64,000 nucleotides of DNA, from the NCBI RefSeq assembly GCF_032268605.1, contig NZ_CP130318.1, forward strand, positions 2,390,001-2,454,000. Reading direction: 5' to 3'. The DNA is from Paenibacillus aurantius (GTDB lineage Bacteria; Bacillota; Bacilli; Paenibacillales; NBRC-103111). This document shows positions 27,120-35,965 of the stretch, piece after piece. The notes below the pieces were generated by a model. The model had not been told where the DNA came from, ran no database searches, and saw nothing but the letters and a program-made list of their open reading frames with translations. Each line of letters opens with the position of its first letter. The first letter of the stretch is position 1. The translations under genes and the position numbers were made by a program.

Positions 27120-28073
27120 TTACTTTTTGGCTGGAGCCTGGTTTAAGGTCTTTAAGAGATCCTCGATCGGCTTGGCATCCTTGGGAACGTCCTTCTCGAA
27201 CTTGGCTTCTCCGTTGATATTGTCGAACGATTGGTGCAGATGGATATGGTGATCGGCGGCAGCCCCGTCACTGCCCTTGGACGTATAGTCAAGCCGGATC
27301 ACTTCATCCCGGATAAAGCCGGTGTCGTCAGTCGCCAGGGAAATCAAGCCGGGGGCTTTCAGCTCCGGCGGATGAGCCGCCATATCTTTTTTGAGCTTAT
27401 CCGCCTGATCGGCCGTCAAGAGGCTGTTCTTCGCGAGAACGTCGATCATCTCCGGAAGCTTGGCCTGAAGCTTGGCGGACACGTCCTGGCGGTTCTTCTC
27501 GGTGATCTCCATTTGGATGACCGTTCCCTTTTTGCCGTCCTTGAAATCCATCGGAGCTTTGTCCTTCTTAAACCATTTGGTATCCAGGTCGGCCAGGAGC
27601 AGCTTGGCCGCGTCGGAAACGGCGGGAGAAAGCTTCGGGAAGCCGGAGGCGGAAGAGGACTTGGATAAGTCAAAGGAGTAATACTCGTCCGTCTTGCTAA
27701 GACCTGGAACTCCTAGGAAGAGGCGGTTATCCTTCATGATCATAGGAAGCCCGTAGTCCGTATTCGATCCGCTGGGAGTTGCTTTCAGGAGAGCTTCCAT
27801 GCGGGCGGGGTTCGCGGAAACGGCTCCACTCCAAACCAGCTTGCTCTTGGAGAATAGAGACACCAGAAGGCTGGTCGTCGGATTGGCGTCCTTGGCGGGC
27901 GGAGGCGTGCCGATGTCCAGGTCGGCATCTCCCGAGAAAGTATAATAGTTCACTTGGGCCTGCTTGGTTAAAGCATTCTGGGCGTCTTGTTTCAGCTGCT
28001 TCCCGTCCGTACAGCCGGCCAGCAGAGAGCCGGTTACGAGAAGGGTCAGCACCGCCGCATTCTTCTTGAGCAT
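27120..28073 (-). CDS. Predicted lipoprotein
   Basis: The 317-residue protein has a signal peptide with the lipobox LLAGC (Cys about residue 21), so it should be anchored on the outside of the membrane. The rest is a Lys-rich beta/alpha body with repeated Asp-Lys pairs (NYYTFSGDADLDIG, KGTVIQMEITEKNRQD). It recalls LppX/LolA-like or DUF6612-like lipoproteins, but I cannot confirm a family. AAAGGAGATTACC precedes ATG 28073 on the minus strand. It lies upstream of and in the same direction as the coiled-coil gene, but a terminator separates them. Confidence 0.78.
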   Translation of the reverse strand: MLKKNAAVLTLLVTGSLLAGCTDGKQLKQDAQNALTKQAQVNYYTFSGDADLDIGTPPPAKDANPTTSLLVSLFSKSKLVWSGAVSANPARMEALLKATPSGSNTDYGLPMIMKDNRLFLGVPGLSKTDEYYSFDLSKSSSASGFPKLSPAVSDAAKLLLADLDTKWFKKDKAPMDFKDGKKGTVIQMEITEKNRQDVSAKLQAKLPEMIDVLAKNSLLTADQADKLKKDMAAHPPELKAPGLISLATDDTGFIRDEVIRLDYTSKGSDGAAADHHIHLHQSFDNINGEAKFEKDVPKDAKPIEDLLKTLNQAPAKK

Positions 28074-28189
28074 GGTAATCTCCTTTATCCTATGTATTCA
28101 GTTGGTTCACATCTATGTATTACCCATCCTTGTCGAAAGTGAACGACCATAATTATATCACATCAGCTCCTGGAGCGGAGGAAGGATTT

Positions 28190-29302
28190 ATGAAGAATCT
28201 GCCTTTAATGCCGCTTATGGCCAAGATTCGCCAACACCTCGCCGATCAGCCGGATAAAGTTCTTTCGTTTCATGATTATATGGCCTTGTGCCTGTATGAT
28301 CCGGAGGACGGTTATTATATGAAGGAACAAGTCAAGGTTGGTAAAGAAGGGGATTTCTACACGAGCGCATCCCTCGGTGAATTCATGGGGGAGATGATCG
28401 CCCGGCAATATCTCCGGTTCCAACTGGAAGGAGAGCGTCCTCTTCCCGTCGTAGAATGGGGAGGCGGAACGGGCGAGATGGCGAAGCACTTTCTCGATGC
28501 CGTCGAACGGTTGAATCCGGTCGTGTACCAAGGCCTTGCCTATTGGCTGGTTGAGAAGTCTCCTTATCATAGGGCGATGCAGCAAAAAACGCTAAGGCGT
28601 CATGCAATGCACACGCAATGGGGGGGACCGGAGGAAGGAGGAGGCCTCCCATGCCGCGCCTTCGTCTTCTCGAACGAGCTGCTGGATGCTTTTCCGGTGC
28701 ACCGGGTGCGGATGGAAAGAGGCGAATGGAAAGAGCTGTATGTCGCGTGGGATTCCGGCAAGGAGTGCCTGGTGGAGCGGGAAGGGCCCTGTACCCCCGC
28801 CGTACGAGAATATCTGGATCAGGAAGGAATCCGGCTCCTCGAAGGACAAACAGCGGAGGTCAATCTGCAGGCACGCTCCTGGGTGAAGGAACAGGCTTCC
28901 CGTTTGGAGGAAGGCGTGCTGCTTACTATTGATTACGGGGATACCGCCGAGGAGCTTTATTCTTCCCACCGCATGAACGGAACCTTGCTGTGCTACCGCG
29001 GGCATCTGGCGTATGACGATCCTTTCCGGTTCCCCGGAGAGCAGGACATGACCTCGCACGTGAATTTCACTGCCTGCATCCGCGCGGGGAAGGAAGGGGG
29101 GATACAGCAGGAAACGCTGCGCACGCAAAAAGAGTTCCTCGTCGATAACGGGCTGCTCGAGCTGATGGCCGATCATTCTTCTCCGGACCCTTTCGGTCCG
29201 GAGGCCAGACGCAACCGCGCCATACGCCAGCTGCTTCTCAGCGACGGAATGAGTGAGCTCTTCAAGGTGCTCCTGCAGACCAAGGGCCTTTCCCTAGCTT
29301 AG
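28190..29302 (+). CDS. MidA/NDUFAF7-like class I SAM methyltransferase
   Basis: The 370-residue protein matches the Methyltransf_28 (COG1565) family, whose mitochondrial members methylate an arginine of a complex I subunit. Visible motifs are FHDYMALCLYDPEDGYYM, GDFYTSASLGEFMGEMIARQ, the SAM-binding VVEWGGGTGEMAKHFLDA and FSNELLDAFPVHRV. GGAGGAAGG precedes ATG 28190; an upstream in-frame start at 28115 would lie in the divergent promoter region. The substrate in bacteria is not established. The gene stands alone. Confidence 0.9.
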   Translation: MKNLPLMPLMAKIRQHLADQPDKVLSFHDYMALCLYDPEDGYYMKEQVKVGKEGDFYTSASLGEFMGEMIARQYLRFQLEGERPLPVVEWGGGTGEMAKHFLDAVERLNPVVYQGLAYWLVEKSPYHRAMQQKTLRRHAMHTQWGGPEEGGGLPCRAFVFSNELLDAFPVHRVRMERGEWKELYVAWDSGKECLVEREGPCTPAVREYLDQEGIRLLEGQTAEVNLQARSWVKEQASRLEEGVLLTIDYGDTAEELYSSHRMNGTLLCYRGHLAYDDPFRFPGEQDMTSHVNFTACIRAGKEGGIQQETLRTQKEFLVDNGLLELMADHSSPDPFGPEARRNRAIRQLLLSDGMSELFKVLLQTKGLSLA

Positions 29303-29322
29303 CGGCCTGGCCTCTAAGCCAA

Positions 29323-29371
29323 AAAACAGCCTTCTCCTTGTATCCGTATAGGATAGGGAGAAGGCTGTTTG
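29323..29371. terminator. Strong bidirectional terminator
   Basis: A 14-bp perfect stem (AAACAGCCTTCTCC, 29324-29337, with its complement at 29357-29370) encloses a small TATCC/GGATA stem. A-run and T-run flanks allow use by the methyltransferase gene on one strand and the DUF2626 gene on the other. Confidence 0.85.
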
Positions 29372-29450
29372 ATGAGAAGGGAGCCCGTCCGGGTCCCTGG
29401 TCAAGTTAAGGCGAACGCTTCGCCGAAAGCGGGGAAGCGGCTGCTCTTCC

Positions 29451-29681
29451 TTACACACTCATGTGGAAGAAAGACCAGTACGTAAATCCGGAGAAGGAAA
29501 GAACCATGTACCCCCAGAACAGTAATATGTAGGTACGCTCGGAGAGGTTCATATACCCCAACAAAACGAAAACCGCTGTTTGGAACAAGAAAATGAAGGC
29601 CATGGGAATCATCCCGCCTGCAATTGCCATAAGGCCGATCACCAATGTCCAAAAGCCAAGGACGCGAAACATGCGTGCCAT
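29451..29681 (-). CDS. DUF2626 small membrane protein (YqgY-like)
   Basis: This 76-residue protein has two or three hydrophobic segments and the DUF2626 pattern MARMFRVLGFWTL, FLFQTAVFVLLGYMNLSER and SFSGFTYWSFF. The family is restricted to Bacilli and its function is unknown; B. subtilis YqgY is the closest analogue I recall. ATG at 29681 (minus strand) is set by GGGAGGTT upstream; the longer frame from 29714 lacks a site. Confidence 0.82.
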   Translation of the reverse strand: MARMFRVLGFWTLVIGLMAIAGGMIPMAFIFLFQTAVFVLLGYMNLSERTYILLFWGYMVLSFSGFTYWSFFHMSV

Positions 29682-29824
29682 CGTGCCAACCTCCCTTCTA
29701 CCCGACAATCCCATTAACTGTTATCCATTATACCTGCTGGCTACGCACGTGTAAACCTGCAACCTATGACGATTCTGCAATATCTTTCGCCTATGCCTAG
29801 CGTGCCCTTAAATGAAGTTCTCAT

Positions 29825-29853
29825 GTATGAGCCCGAGGCAAATTGGCAATACC
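29825..29853 (+). promoter_or_regulatory. Possible sigma-F (forespore) promoter of the RsfA-type gene
   Basis: GTATG (29825-29829), a 15-base spacer and GGCAATACC (29845-29853) resemble the SigF pattern GYWTA-N15-GGNRANANT with one mismatch in the -10. The site is about 120 bases before the gene. Confidence 0.35.
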
Positions 29854-29971
29854 AAATAGTATCAAATAGATTCTATGAACTCTATTATGGGCATAAAGAT
29901 GAGTAGGCGGCAAAATGCGTGCTGCATCGGGCTCTTGAATTTATGATATGACAATTTTGGGAGGTATAGGG

Positions 29972-30616
29972 ATGTCGGCAGTCAGACAAGACGCTTGGAG
30001 CGAAGAGGATGATTTGATACTGGCAGAGGTCACCTTGCGGCATATAAGAGAAGGCAGCACCCAACTGACGGCTTTTGAAGAGGTAGGAGAAAAAATCGGC
30101 CGGACTTCAGCCGCCTGCGGGTTCCGGTGGAACAGCTGCGTACGCAAGAAGTACGAAGCCGCGATCCAAATCGCCAAAGCCCAACGGCAGAAAAGAAGCC
30201 AGATCAAGAAGCAGAACCATGCCGTACCGGTGCTGTCCTCCGTGGACACGCTGGAGACAGGGGAGCTTGGCATCCGAAGCCACGGTCTGGAAGAAACCTT
30301 GTCCATCGATTCCGTGATCCGGTTCCTTCGGCAGTGGAGGTCGTCTTACCAGGACCTTTCGCGCCATGCCCGTCTGGTAGAGAAAGAGCTTCAGGACACA
30401 CGTGACGAGCTGGCCAAGCTGCGGGAGGACAACGAGAAGCTCGGCAAGCAGGTCAACGAGGTCGAAACGGATTACCGGGTGGTTAATGATGACTACAAAG
30501 CCCTGATTCAAATCATGGACCGCGCCCGGAAGCTTGCCTTCCTGGTGGAAGAAGAAGAAGACAGCAAAGCCCGTTTCAAAATGGACGCTAACGGCAATCT
30601 GGAAAGAATTGAATAG
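29972..30616 (+). CDS. RsfA family prespore-type transcriptional regulator
   Basis: The 214-residue protein has an N-terminal Myb/SANT-like domain (DAWSEEDDLILAEVTLRHIR, then TSAACGFRWNSCVRKKY) and a C-terminal coiled coil (about 125-185; ELQDTRDELAKLREDNEKL), the RsfA layout. B. subtilis RsfA modulates SigF-dependent genes in the forespore. GGGAGGTATAGG precedes ATG 29972; an in-frame ATG at 29948 is too far upstream. Paralogues such as YlbO are common, so it may not be the RsfA orthologue itself. Confidence 0.87.
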   Translation: MSAVRQDAWSEEDDLILAEVTLRHIREGSTQLTAFEEVGEKIGRTSAACGFRWNSCVRKKYEAAIQIAKAQRQKRSQIKKQNHAVPVLSSVDTLETGELGIRSHGLEETLSIDSVIRFLRQWRSSYQDLSRHARLVEKELQDTRDELAKLREDNEKLGKQVNEVETDYRVVNDDYKALIQIMDRARKLAFLVEEEEDSKARFKMDANGNLERIE

Positions 30617-30630
30617 CAAGACGCGATCAT

Positions 30631-30672
30631 CCCGTTCACCCTTCTGGAAATCAGCCGGAGGAGGCGAACGGG
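30631..30672 (+). terminator. Possible hairpin terminator after the RsfA-type gene
   Basis: CCCGTTC (30631-30637) pairs with GAACGGG (30666-30672) with an inner CTTCTGG/CCGGAG pairing. Only TATTTG follows, so termination may be weak. Confidence 0.4.
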
Positions 30673-30732
30673 TATTTGCGTTTATCGGTCCGCCTTCTCA
30701 TGATATAGTAGTAGGGAAAAGAGGGAATGGAC

Positions 30733-31665
30733 ATGCACATTACCGTATGGGGAGCAGGTTCGCTGGGCTTGCTTTTTGCAGGAAAGCTTGCCGGCTCGGG
30801 ATACCGGACGGAGCTCGTCCCGCGGAGTGCCGCCCAGCGGGAAGAGCTTCAGGCCAACGGGGTCAAGGTTCTGGAGCCGGATGGAGAGGAATGCCGTTCC
30901 CGTCCTATCGTAACGGAGAACCCGGCTGGTGCGAGGGATAACCCCGACTGGATTTTTCTAATGGTGAAGCAGAAGGACATCGGAGCCGGATTGGCCGGGC
31001 AGTTGGCTGGCCGGATGGGAGAATCGACCCGTCTGCTATGCTTCCAGAACGGGGCCGGCCATCTGGAGAGGCTGGGGGCGATGCTTCCGCCTGACCGGAT
31101 CTATGCAGCGGTTACGACGGAGGCGGCAAGGAAAGAATCTCCCTGGGAGGTCCGCCATACCGGAAAGGGGACCATCCTTTGGGGAATCCCAAAGCCCTTT
31201 GAGGGGGGAACGTCCCCAGCGGTTGACGCTTCACTTAACGACGTGCTTCGGCGAGCCGGGTTTACCCCTCAACGTTCGGAGGATATTCGGACGGCCATGT
31301 GGGACAAGCTTCTTATCAATGCGGTCATTAATCCGTTGACGGGCCTTCTTTCCGTTCCTAACGGAGCCTTGCTGGAGAATAGGGAATCGGAGGATTTGAT
31401 GCGGCGGCTGCTTCAAGAAGGGGTGGAAGTATTAACCCGGGAGGGGTATACGGCCGATAATACGTTAGGGGACAGAGTGAGAACGGTATGCCGGCAAACG
31501 GCGGCCAATTCCTCCTCCATGCTGCAGGATCTAACCAAAGGAAGAAAGACGGAGATCGAGTGGATCAACGGTTATCTTCTGCGCCTGGCGGATAAGCATG
31601 GAGTCGATTTGCCGGTTAACCGCACCCTGTATTCTCTAATTAAGCTGAAGGAAGGACAGGGATAA
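30733..31665 (+). CDS. panE: 2-dehydropantoate 2-reductase
   Basis: This 310-residue NADPH-dependent reductase makes pantoate for coenzyme A synthesis. The Rossmann motif ITVWGAGSLGLLFAGKLA is at the N-terminus. The catalytic lysine lies in MWDKLLINAVINPLTGLL, a clear ApbA/PanE signature, and the C-terminal helix bundle contains TKGRKTEIEWINGY. Of two adjacent ATGs (30727, 30733), 30733 is better spaced from GAGGGA. The ComFB-like gene starts four bases after its stop, so they form an operon. Confidence 0.93.
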   Translation: MHITVWGAGSLGLLFAGKLAGSGYRTELVPRSAAQREELQANGVKVLEPDGEECRSRPIVTENPAGARDNPDWIFLMVKQKDIGAGLAGQLAGRMGESTRLLCFQNGAGHLERLGAMLPPDRIYAAVTTEAARKESPWEVRHTGKGTILWGIPKPFEGGTSPAVDASLNDVLRRAGFTPQRSEDIRTAMWDKLLINAVINPLTGLLSVPNGALLENRESEDLMRRLLQEGVEVLTREGYTADNTLGDRVRTVCRQTAANSSSMLQDLTKGRKTEIEWINGYLLRLADKHGVDLPVNRTLYSLIKLKEGQG

Positions 31666-31668
31666 GGT

Positions 31669-31956
31669 ATGGCCGTACGCAATTTGATGGAAGAATTAGT
31701 GAAAAACTGTCTTAAAGAAATGTTGGCGTCCGATCCCCGGTATAGCTCCTGTGGGGAGAAATGCCAAAGTGACGCAATGGCCATCGTGCTGAACAGGATT
31801 CCCCCCAAGTATGTGTCCACACCGAAAGGGGAAATTTATTCGAAAACACGGCTTGGTAAACAGCTGGAAACGGATATCCTGCGAGAATTGGCGGAAGCGC
31901 TGGAGAAGGCGATGGATCCGTCAAGAGCGTCCATCTTCGATCGGGGCGAGACATAA
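31669..31956 (+). CDS. ComFB family protein
   Basis: This 95-residue protein matches the ComFB (late competence) family: NLMEELVKNCLKEML, a Cys-containing turn SSCGEKCQSDAMAIVLNRIP, then PKYVSTPKGEIYSKT. The original comF operon partners (comFA, comFC) are absent here and the gene is coupled to panE. ComFB-type domains in cyanobacteria have been reported to bind cyclic di-GMP, so a regulatory role is possible, but that is inference. A terminator follows. Confidence 0.85.
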   Translation: MAVRNLMEELVKNCLKEMLASDPRYSSCGEKCQSDAMAIVLNRIPPKYVSTPKGEIYSKTRLGKQLETDILRELAEALEKAMDPSRASIFDRGET

Positions 31957-31967
31957 GTTTACCCATA

Positions 31968-31996
31968 CGGTTCCGAATTCCTCGGGACCTTTTTTG
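31968..31996 (+). terminator. Intrinsic terminator after the ComFB-like gene
   Basis: GGTTCC pairs with GGGACC (one G-T pair) around a nine-base loop and is followed by TTTTTTG. Confidence 0.75.
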
Positions 31997-32039
31997 TGAG
32001 GAATGGGCTCCCACCCAGAGGATCGAGTGAGGAGAAAGC

Positions 32040-32069
32040 AGTCGAAATAAGTCGAAACTTTGGTCGACA
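32040..32069 (+). promoter_or_regulatory. Tandem GTCGAA repeats, possible Spo0A-type boxes
   Basis: GTCGAAATAA (32041-32050) is followed directly by GTCGAAACTT (32051-32060), a 10-base period, then TGGTCGACA. Each resembles the Spo0A box TGTCGAA with one mismatch, the third on the reverse strand (TGTCGAC). Binding has not been shown. Confidence 0.4.
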
Positions 32070-32314
32070 TTATAAGAATTTTGCCTCATTTACAAAAATT
32101 GTTTAACCAAAAAGTATGAAGTTGTTCCATAAAAAGCGTAGATTTTATTAACCGTTGGTTGTATAATGAAAAAAGTTAATAGGAAAAAAATATTAACTTA
32201 TAGGTTTTAGCCTTGCTAGTATTGGGTAAATGTTCAGGGGAGATGTGCCTGCATGTAGACGGGCTCTCACCGGACTTGCCATAGATGTTCATTTATTAAG
32301 GGGAGGCAAAGTTG

Positions 32315-33991
32315 ATGAAGGTTTACAAAGTATTAACCACAGCTGTCGTAGTAAGCATGCTGGGAAGCGTGGTTGCAGCCTGCGGCAAGAGCGATTCCGC
32401 AAGCCCATCCACTAGCCCAAGCAGCGGCAGCAACAGCAGTGCACCGGCTGCTAAGCAGGAGATCAAAATTAACTTTACGGCGGAACCGCCTGCTCTGGAC
32501 AATTCCAAGGCTACGACCAATGCATCCTTCACGATGCTGAATGCCATGAACGAAGGACTGTACCGTCTTGATAAAGACGGCAAGCCTGTGGCCGGTCTGG
32601 CAAAAGACATGCCTAAAATCTCCGACGACAAACTGACTTATACGATCACTCTCCGGGATAACCTGACCTGGTCCGACGGATCTCCTCTTAAAGCAAGCGA
32701 CTTCGTAAGCTCGTTCCAGCGCACGCTGGATCCGGGTACGAAAGCCCAGTACGCCTTCATGGTAGCCTGGCTCAAAGGCGGAGAGGCGCTCCTCGGAGCC
32801 AAAACTCCAGACGAAATCAAAGCCAAAAAAGCAGAACTCGGTGTAAAAGCCGTTGATGACAAAACGATCGAAATTAAGCTCGAGAAGCCGGTAGCCTTCT
32901 TTACCCAGCTTCTGGCGTTCCCTCTCTTCTTCCCGCAAAAAACGGACGAAGTAACGAAGCAAGGCGAGAGCTACGGTAAGGACGCCGATAAAGTAACCGG
33001 CGCCGGTCCTTACATTCTGAAAGAGTGGGCGCACGAGCAGCGTCTCGTATTCGAGAAGAACCCTAAATACTGGGATGCCGCTAACGTTAAGCTTGAGAAG
33101 ATCACGATGAATATCGTTAAAGACCGTGCAGGTGCGGTTAACCTTTTCGAAACGAAAGAAGCCGATCTGACCGAGATCAACGGGGATTTCGTTAAGCAAT
33201 TCGAAGGTAAGCCGGAATACACGATTAAGAAAGAATTGACCAACTCCTATCTGATGTTCGAACAGAAGAAAGCTCCATTCCTGGCTAACAAGAACATCCG
33301 TCAAGCGTTGACGATGGCGGTCGACCGCAAAGCGCACGTAGCGACCGTATTGAAGAACGGTTCCGTGGAATCTACAGGTCTTGTTCCGGTGGGTACTTCC
33401 GACGGCAACAACGGTGATTTCCGCAAGCTGTCCGGGGATATTCAGCCTAAGTACGATCCGGCTAAAGCGAAGGAGCTTCTCGCCAAAGGACTTCAAGAGC
33501 TCGGCATGACCCAGCTGCCGTCCTTTAAGCTGACGACCGATGATACGGAAGGCGGTAAGAAATCCCTTGAGTTCATTATTGCTCAATGGAAGCAGAACCT
33601 GGGCGTGACCGCTGTAGCGGATGCGGTTCCTCACGAGCTTCGTGTCGACAGACAGCATAAGAAGGATTACGAAGCGCTGATCGCACTTTGGGGCGCGGAT
33701 TACAACGATCCTATGACATTCCTTGACATGTGGACCACAACTAGTGAGTTCAACGAAACCGACTGGTCGAACGCTCAATACGACGAGCTGATCAAGAAGG
33801 CCGAAACCGAGAAAGACCCGGCTACTCGTGCTAAGCAGCTTGCAGACGCAGAGAAGATCCTGATGGATGAAATGCCGGTTGGTCCTCTGTACTTCCGCAG
33901 TAAAGTTTATGCGAAGCGGACGAATATCGATGGGCTGTTCTTCCCGAGCTTTGGACCGGAATTCGAATTGAAGTGGGTTTCCATTAAATAA
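32315..33991 (+). CDS. oppA: Oligopeptide ABC transporter substrate-binding lipoprotein
   Basis: The 558-residue protein has a signal peptide with lipobox VVAAC (Cys about 24), a Ser-rich linker and the SBP family 5 fold. Visible motifs are FTAEPPALDNSKATTNASF, NEGLYRLDKDGKPVAGLA, DNLTWSDGSPLKASDFVSSF and TGAGPYILKEWAHEQRLVFE. It captures peptides for the OppBCDF transporter encoded downstream. ATG 32315 follows GGGGAGGC; the TTG at 32312 is an alternative. A strong hairpin separates it from oppB, which should give more binding protein than permease. Import of signalling peptides is possible, since Opp does this in Bacillus. Confidence 0.95.
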   Translation: MKVYKVLTTAVVVSMLGSVVAACGKSDSASPSTSPSSGSNSSAPAAKQEIKINFTAEPPALDNSKATTNASFTMLNAMNEGLYRLDKDGKPVAGLAKDMPKISDDKLTYTITLRDNLTWSDGSPLKASDFVSSFQRTLDPGTKAQYAFMVAWLKGGEALLGAKTPDEIKAKKAELGVKAVDDKTIEIKLEKPVAFFTQLLAFPLFFPQKTDEVTKQGESYGKDADKVTGAGPYILKEWAHEQRLVFEKNPKYWDAANVKLEKITMNIVKDRAGAVNLFETKEADLTEINGDFVKQFEGKPEYTIKKELTNSYLMFEQKKAPFLANKNIRQALTMAVDRKAHVATVLKNGSVESTGLVPVGTSDGNNGDFRKLSGDIQPKYDPAKAKELLAKGLQELGMTQLPSFKLTTDDTEGGKKSLEFIIAQWKQNLGVTAVADAVPHELRVDRQHKKDYEALIALWGADYNDPMTFLDMWTTTSEFNETDWSNAQYDELIKKAETEKDPATRAKQLADAEKILMDEMPVGPLYFRSKVYAKRTNIDGLFFPSFGPEFELKWVSIK

Positions 33992-34022
33992 AACAAACGT
34001 AGAATCAATTGCATAAGATTAG

Positions 34023-34060
34023 GGGCCGTTCTAGCACCTGACAGAACGGCCCGTTTTATT
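34023..34060 (+). terminator. Hairpin between oppA and oppB
   Basis: GGGCCGTTCT (34023-34032) pairs perfectly with AGAACGGCCC (34043-34052) and is followed by GTTTTATT. It probably terminates part of the transcripts so that oppA is made in excess. Confidence 0.8.
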
Positions 34061-34100
34061 GGTAAAACCGGACTGTCAATTTTGAAGAGGGAGGTGCCGC

Positions 34101-35033
34101 ATGCTCAAATTTATCATTCGCCGTTTGATTTATATGATCATCACGTTATGGACCATCACGACGGCCACATTTTTTCTGATGAAGAACTTGCCCGGCGATC
34201 CGTTTGGAGAAGCCAAGCAGAAGTTGACAAAGGCCCAGCTGCAGATTCTGTACGAGCAGTATGGATTGGACAAACCTCTCTGGCAGCAGTATTTGAAGTT
34301 CATGGGAGATGCGCTTAAGGGGGATTTCGGTGTCTCTTTCCAGTTCCCCACCCATAAAGTGACGGAAAAAATCGCTCAAGCCTTCCCGGCGTCTCTGGAA
34401 TTGGGATTATGGGCGCTGATCATTGCGGTAGTGGTAGGTATCGTTCTCGGGACGGTCGCTGCCCTCAACCATAACAAGGGGCTCGACTATTCCGCCATGT
34501 TTACGGCCATTGTTGGGGTTTCGGTTCCGTCCATGGTGCTTGGACCGCTTCTTTCCTATTATGTCGGGGTTAAACTGGGCTGGCTCCCGCCGCTTCTGTG
34601 GGATACGCCTAAGCACCGCATTCTGCCTGCCATCACGTTGTCCTTTGGAACCATTGCTATTCTGGCCCGTCTCATGCGTGCCTCCATGCTGGATATTCTC
34701 AATCAAGACTTTATCAAAACGGCTAAAGCCAAAGGACTGTCCAGATTCGTGACCGTCTTTAGGCATGCCGTTCGAAACGCCATTTTACCAGTCATTACCG
34801 CTTTAGGACCCATCGCGGTTAATCTCGTGACGGGAACGTTAATCGTTGAAAACGTCTTCTCGGTTCCTGGACTCGGGAAGCACTTCGTGCAGTCTATCTA
34901 CTCGAATGACTACACGATGATAGTCGGATTGACTATCTTCTATTCCTCAATCTTGATATTTGTTTTATTCTTGACCGATATTCTTTACGGGATTATTGAC
35001 CCGCGTATCCGTCTGGCGAAAGGGAGGAAATAA
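34101..35033 (+). CDS. oppB: Oligopeptide ABC transporter permease OppB
   Basis: This 310-residue permease has six predicted membrane segments. The N-terminus FIIRRLIYMIITLWTITTAT is followed by the family motif NLPGDPFGE, and the BPD_transp_1 domain carries the EAA-like loop DFIKTAKAKGLSRFVTVFRH that contacts the ATPases. GGGAGGTGCCGC precedes ATG 34101. It forms the translocation path with OppC. Confidence 0.95.
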   Translation: MLKFIIRRLIYMIITLWTITTATFFLMKNLPGDPFGEAKQKLTKAQLQILYEQYGLDKPLWQQYLKFMGDALKGDFGVSFQFPTHKVTEKIAQAFPASLELGLWALIIAVVVGIVLGTVAALNHNKGLDYSAMFTAIVGVSVPSMVLGPLLSYYVGVKLGWLPPLLWDTPKHRILPAITLSFGTIAILARLMRASMLDILNQDFIKTAKAKGLSRFVTVFRHAVRNAILPVITALGPIAVNLVTGTLIVENVFSVPGLGKHFVQSIYSNDYTMIVGLTIFYSSILIFVLFLTDILYGIIDPRIRLAKGRK

Positions 35034-35036
35034 GCG

Positions 35037-35954
35037 ATGCAGGATATCAGCAAAGCGAAGTTCAAGCCGGTCGAACGCGAAACGCTCGGCAGCGAACGAA
35101 TCGTCCGTCCTTCCCTGACCTATTGGCAGGACGCGTGGCGACGGCTTCGAAAAAACAAGCTGGCCATGGCCGGTTTAACTATATTGATCATTCTAACCTT
35201 GGTAGCGATTGTGGCTCCCTTCTTGTCTAGTCAAACCTATGATTTCCAAAATTACGATATCACGAACCAGAAGCCGTCCGGCGAGCATTATTTCGGAACG
35301 GATGACTTTGGCCGCGACCTGTGGGTCCGCGTCTGGTGGGGGACCCGCATTTCCTTGTTCATCGGGATTACCGCCGCCGTCATTGACCTCTGCGTCGGGG
35401 TCTTGTACGGAGGGATTTCCGCTTATTATGGCGGGCGGGTGGACAATGTTATGCAGCGGATCATGGAGATTATTTACGCGATTCCTTTCCTGCTCATCAC
35501 GATTCTTCTCATTATGGTTCTTCAACCGGGGATTTGGACAATCATTATCGCCTACTCCATAACCGGCTGGGTTCCGATGGCCCGTCTCGTGCGCGGTCAG
35601 CTTCTTCAAATGAAGGAACAGGAATTCGTGCTGGCCGCCCGCACCCTCGGGGCGAGCCCGGCCCGCATCATTCTGAAGCATTTGATTCCGAACTCTCTCG
35701 GATTGATTATCGTACAGATTACCTTTGCGGTACCGAGCGCCATCTTCGCGGAAGCCTTCTTGAGCTACATCGGCCTCGGGATTCGTCCGCCGCTCGCTTC
35801 CTTGGGTTCTCTTATCTCCGATGGAGCGGCAGCCATGAAATTCTATCCTTACCGCATGCTGATCCCTACTGTCGTGTTCAGCTTGATTCTACTGAGCTTT
35901 AACTTGTTGGGTGACGGTCTCCGGGACGCACTCGACCCGAAACTTAGAAAATAG
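35037..35954 (+). CDS. oppC: Oligopeptide ABC transporter permease OppC
   Basis: The 305-residue permease has an extended N-terminal cytoplasmic segment, then LRKNKLAMAGLTILIILTLV, the OppC signature GEHYFGTDDFGRDLWVRVWW and the EAA-like loop EFVLAARTLGASPARIILKH. Its ATG is three bases after the oppB stop region, and GGAGG lies inside the oppB 3' end, so the two are translationally coupled. It ends 11 bases before oppD. Confidence 0.95.
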   Translation: MQDISKAKFKPVERETLGSERIVRPSLTYWQDAWRRLRKNKLAMAGLTILIILTLVAIVAPFLSSQTYDFQNYDITNQKPSGEHYFGTDDFGRDLWVRVWWGTRISLFIGITAAVIDLCVGVLYGGISAYYGGRVDNVMQRIMEIIYAIPFLLITILLIMVLQPGIWTIIIAYSITGWVPMARLVRGQLLQMKEQEFVLAARTLGASPARIILKHLIPNSLGLIIVQITFAVPSAIFAEAFLSYIGLGIRPPLASLGSLISDGAAAMKFYPYRMLIPTVVFSLILLSFNLLGDGLRDALDPKLRK

Positions 35955-35965
35955 GGGGGAGAGAG

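Larger units (their letters stand above)
31957..32314 (+). other. Intergenic region before opp operon
   Basis: This 358-base region starts with a terminator for the ComFB-like gene (31968-31996). It then holds three GTCGAA-like repeats (32040-32069), a TATAAT hexamer (32162-32167) with only a weak -35 and, just downstream, an imperfect inverted repeat AGTTAAT/ATTAACT. The last 100 bases contain no open frame or strong structure and probably form the oppA leader, ending in GGGGAGGC before the ATG. Confidence 0.6.

Noticed and set aside
32333-33778. 481-codon minus-strand open frame inside oppA
   Set aside because: Shadow of oppA; the plus-strand protein has a lipobox, a ribosome binding site and family motifs.
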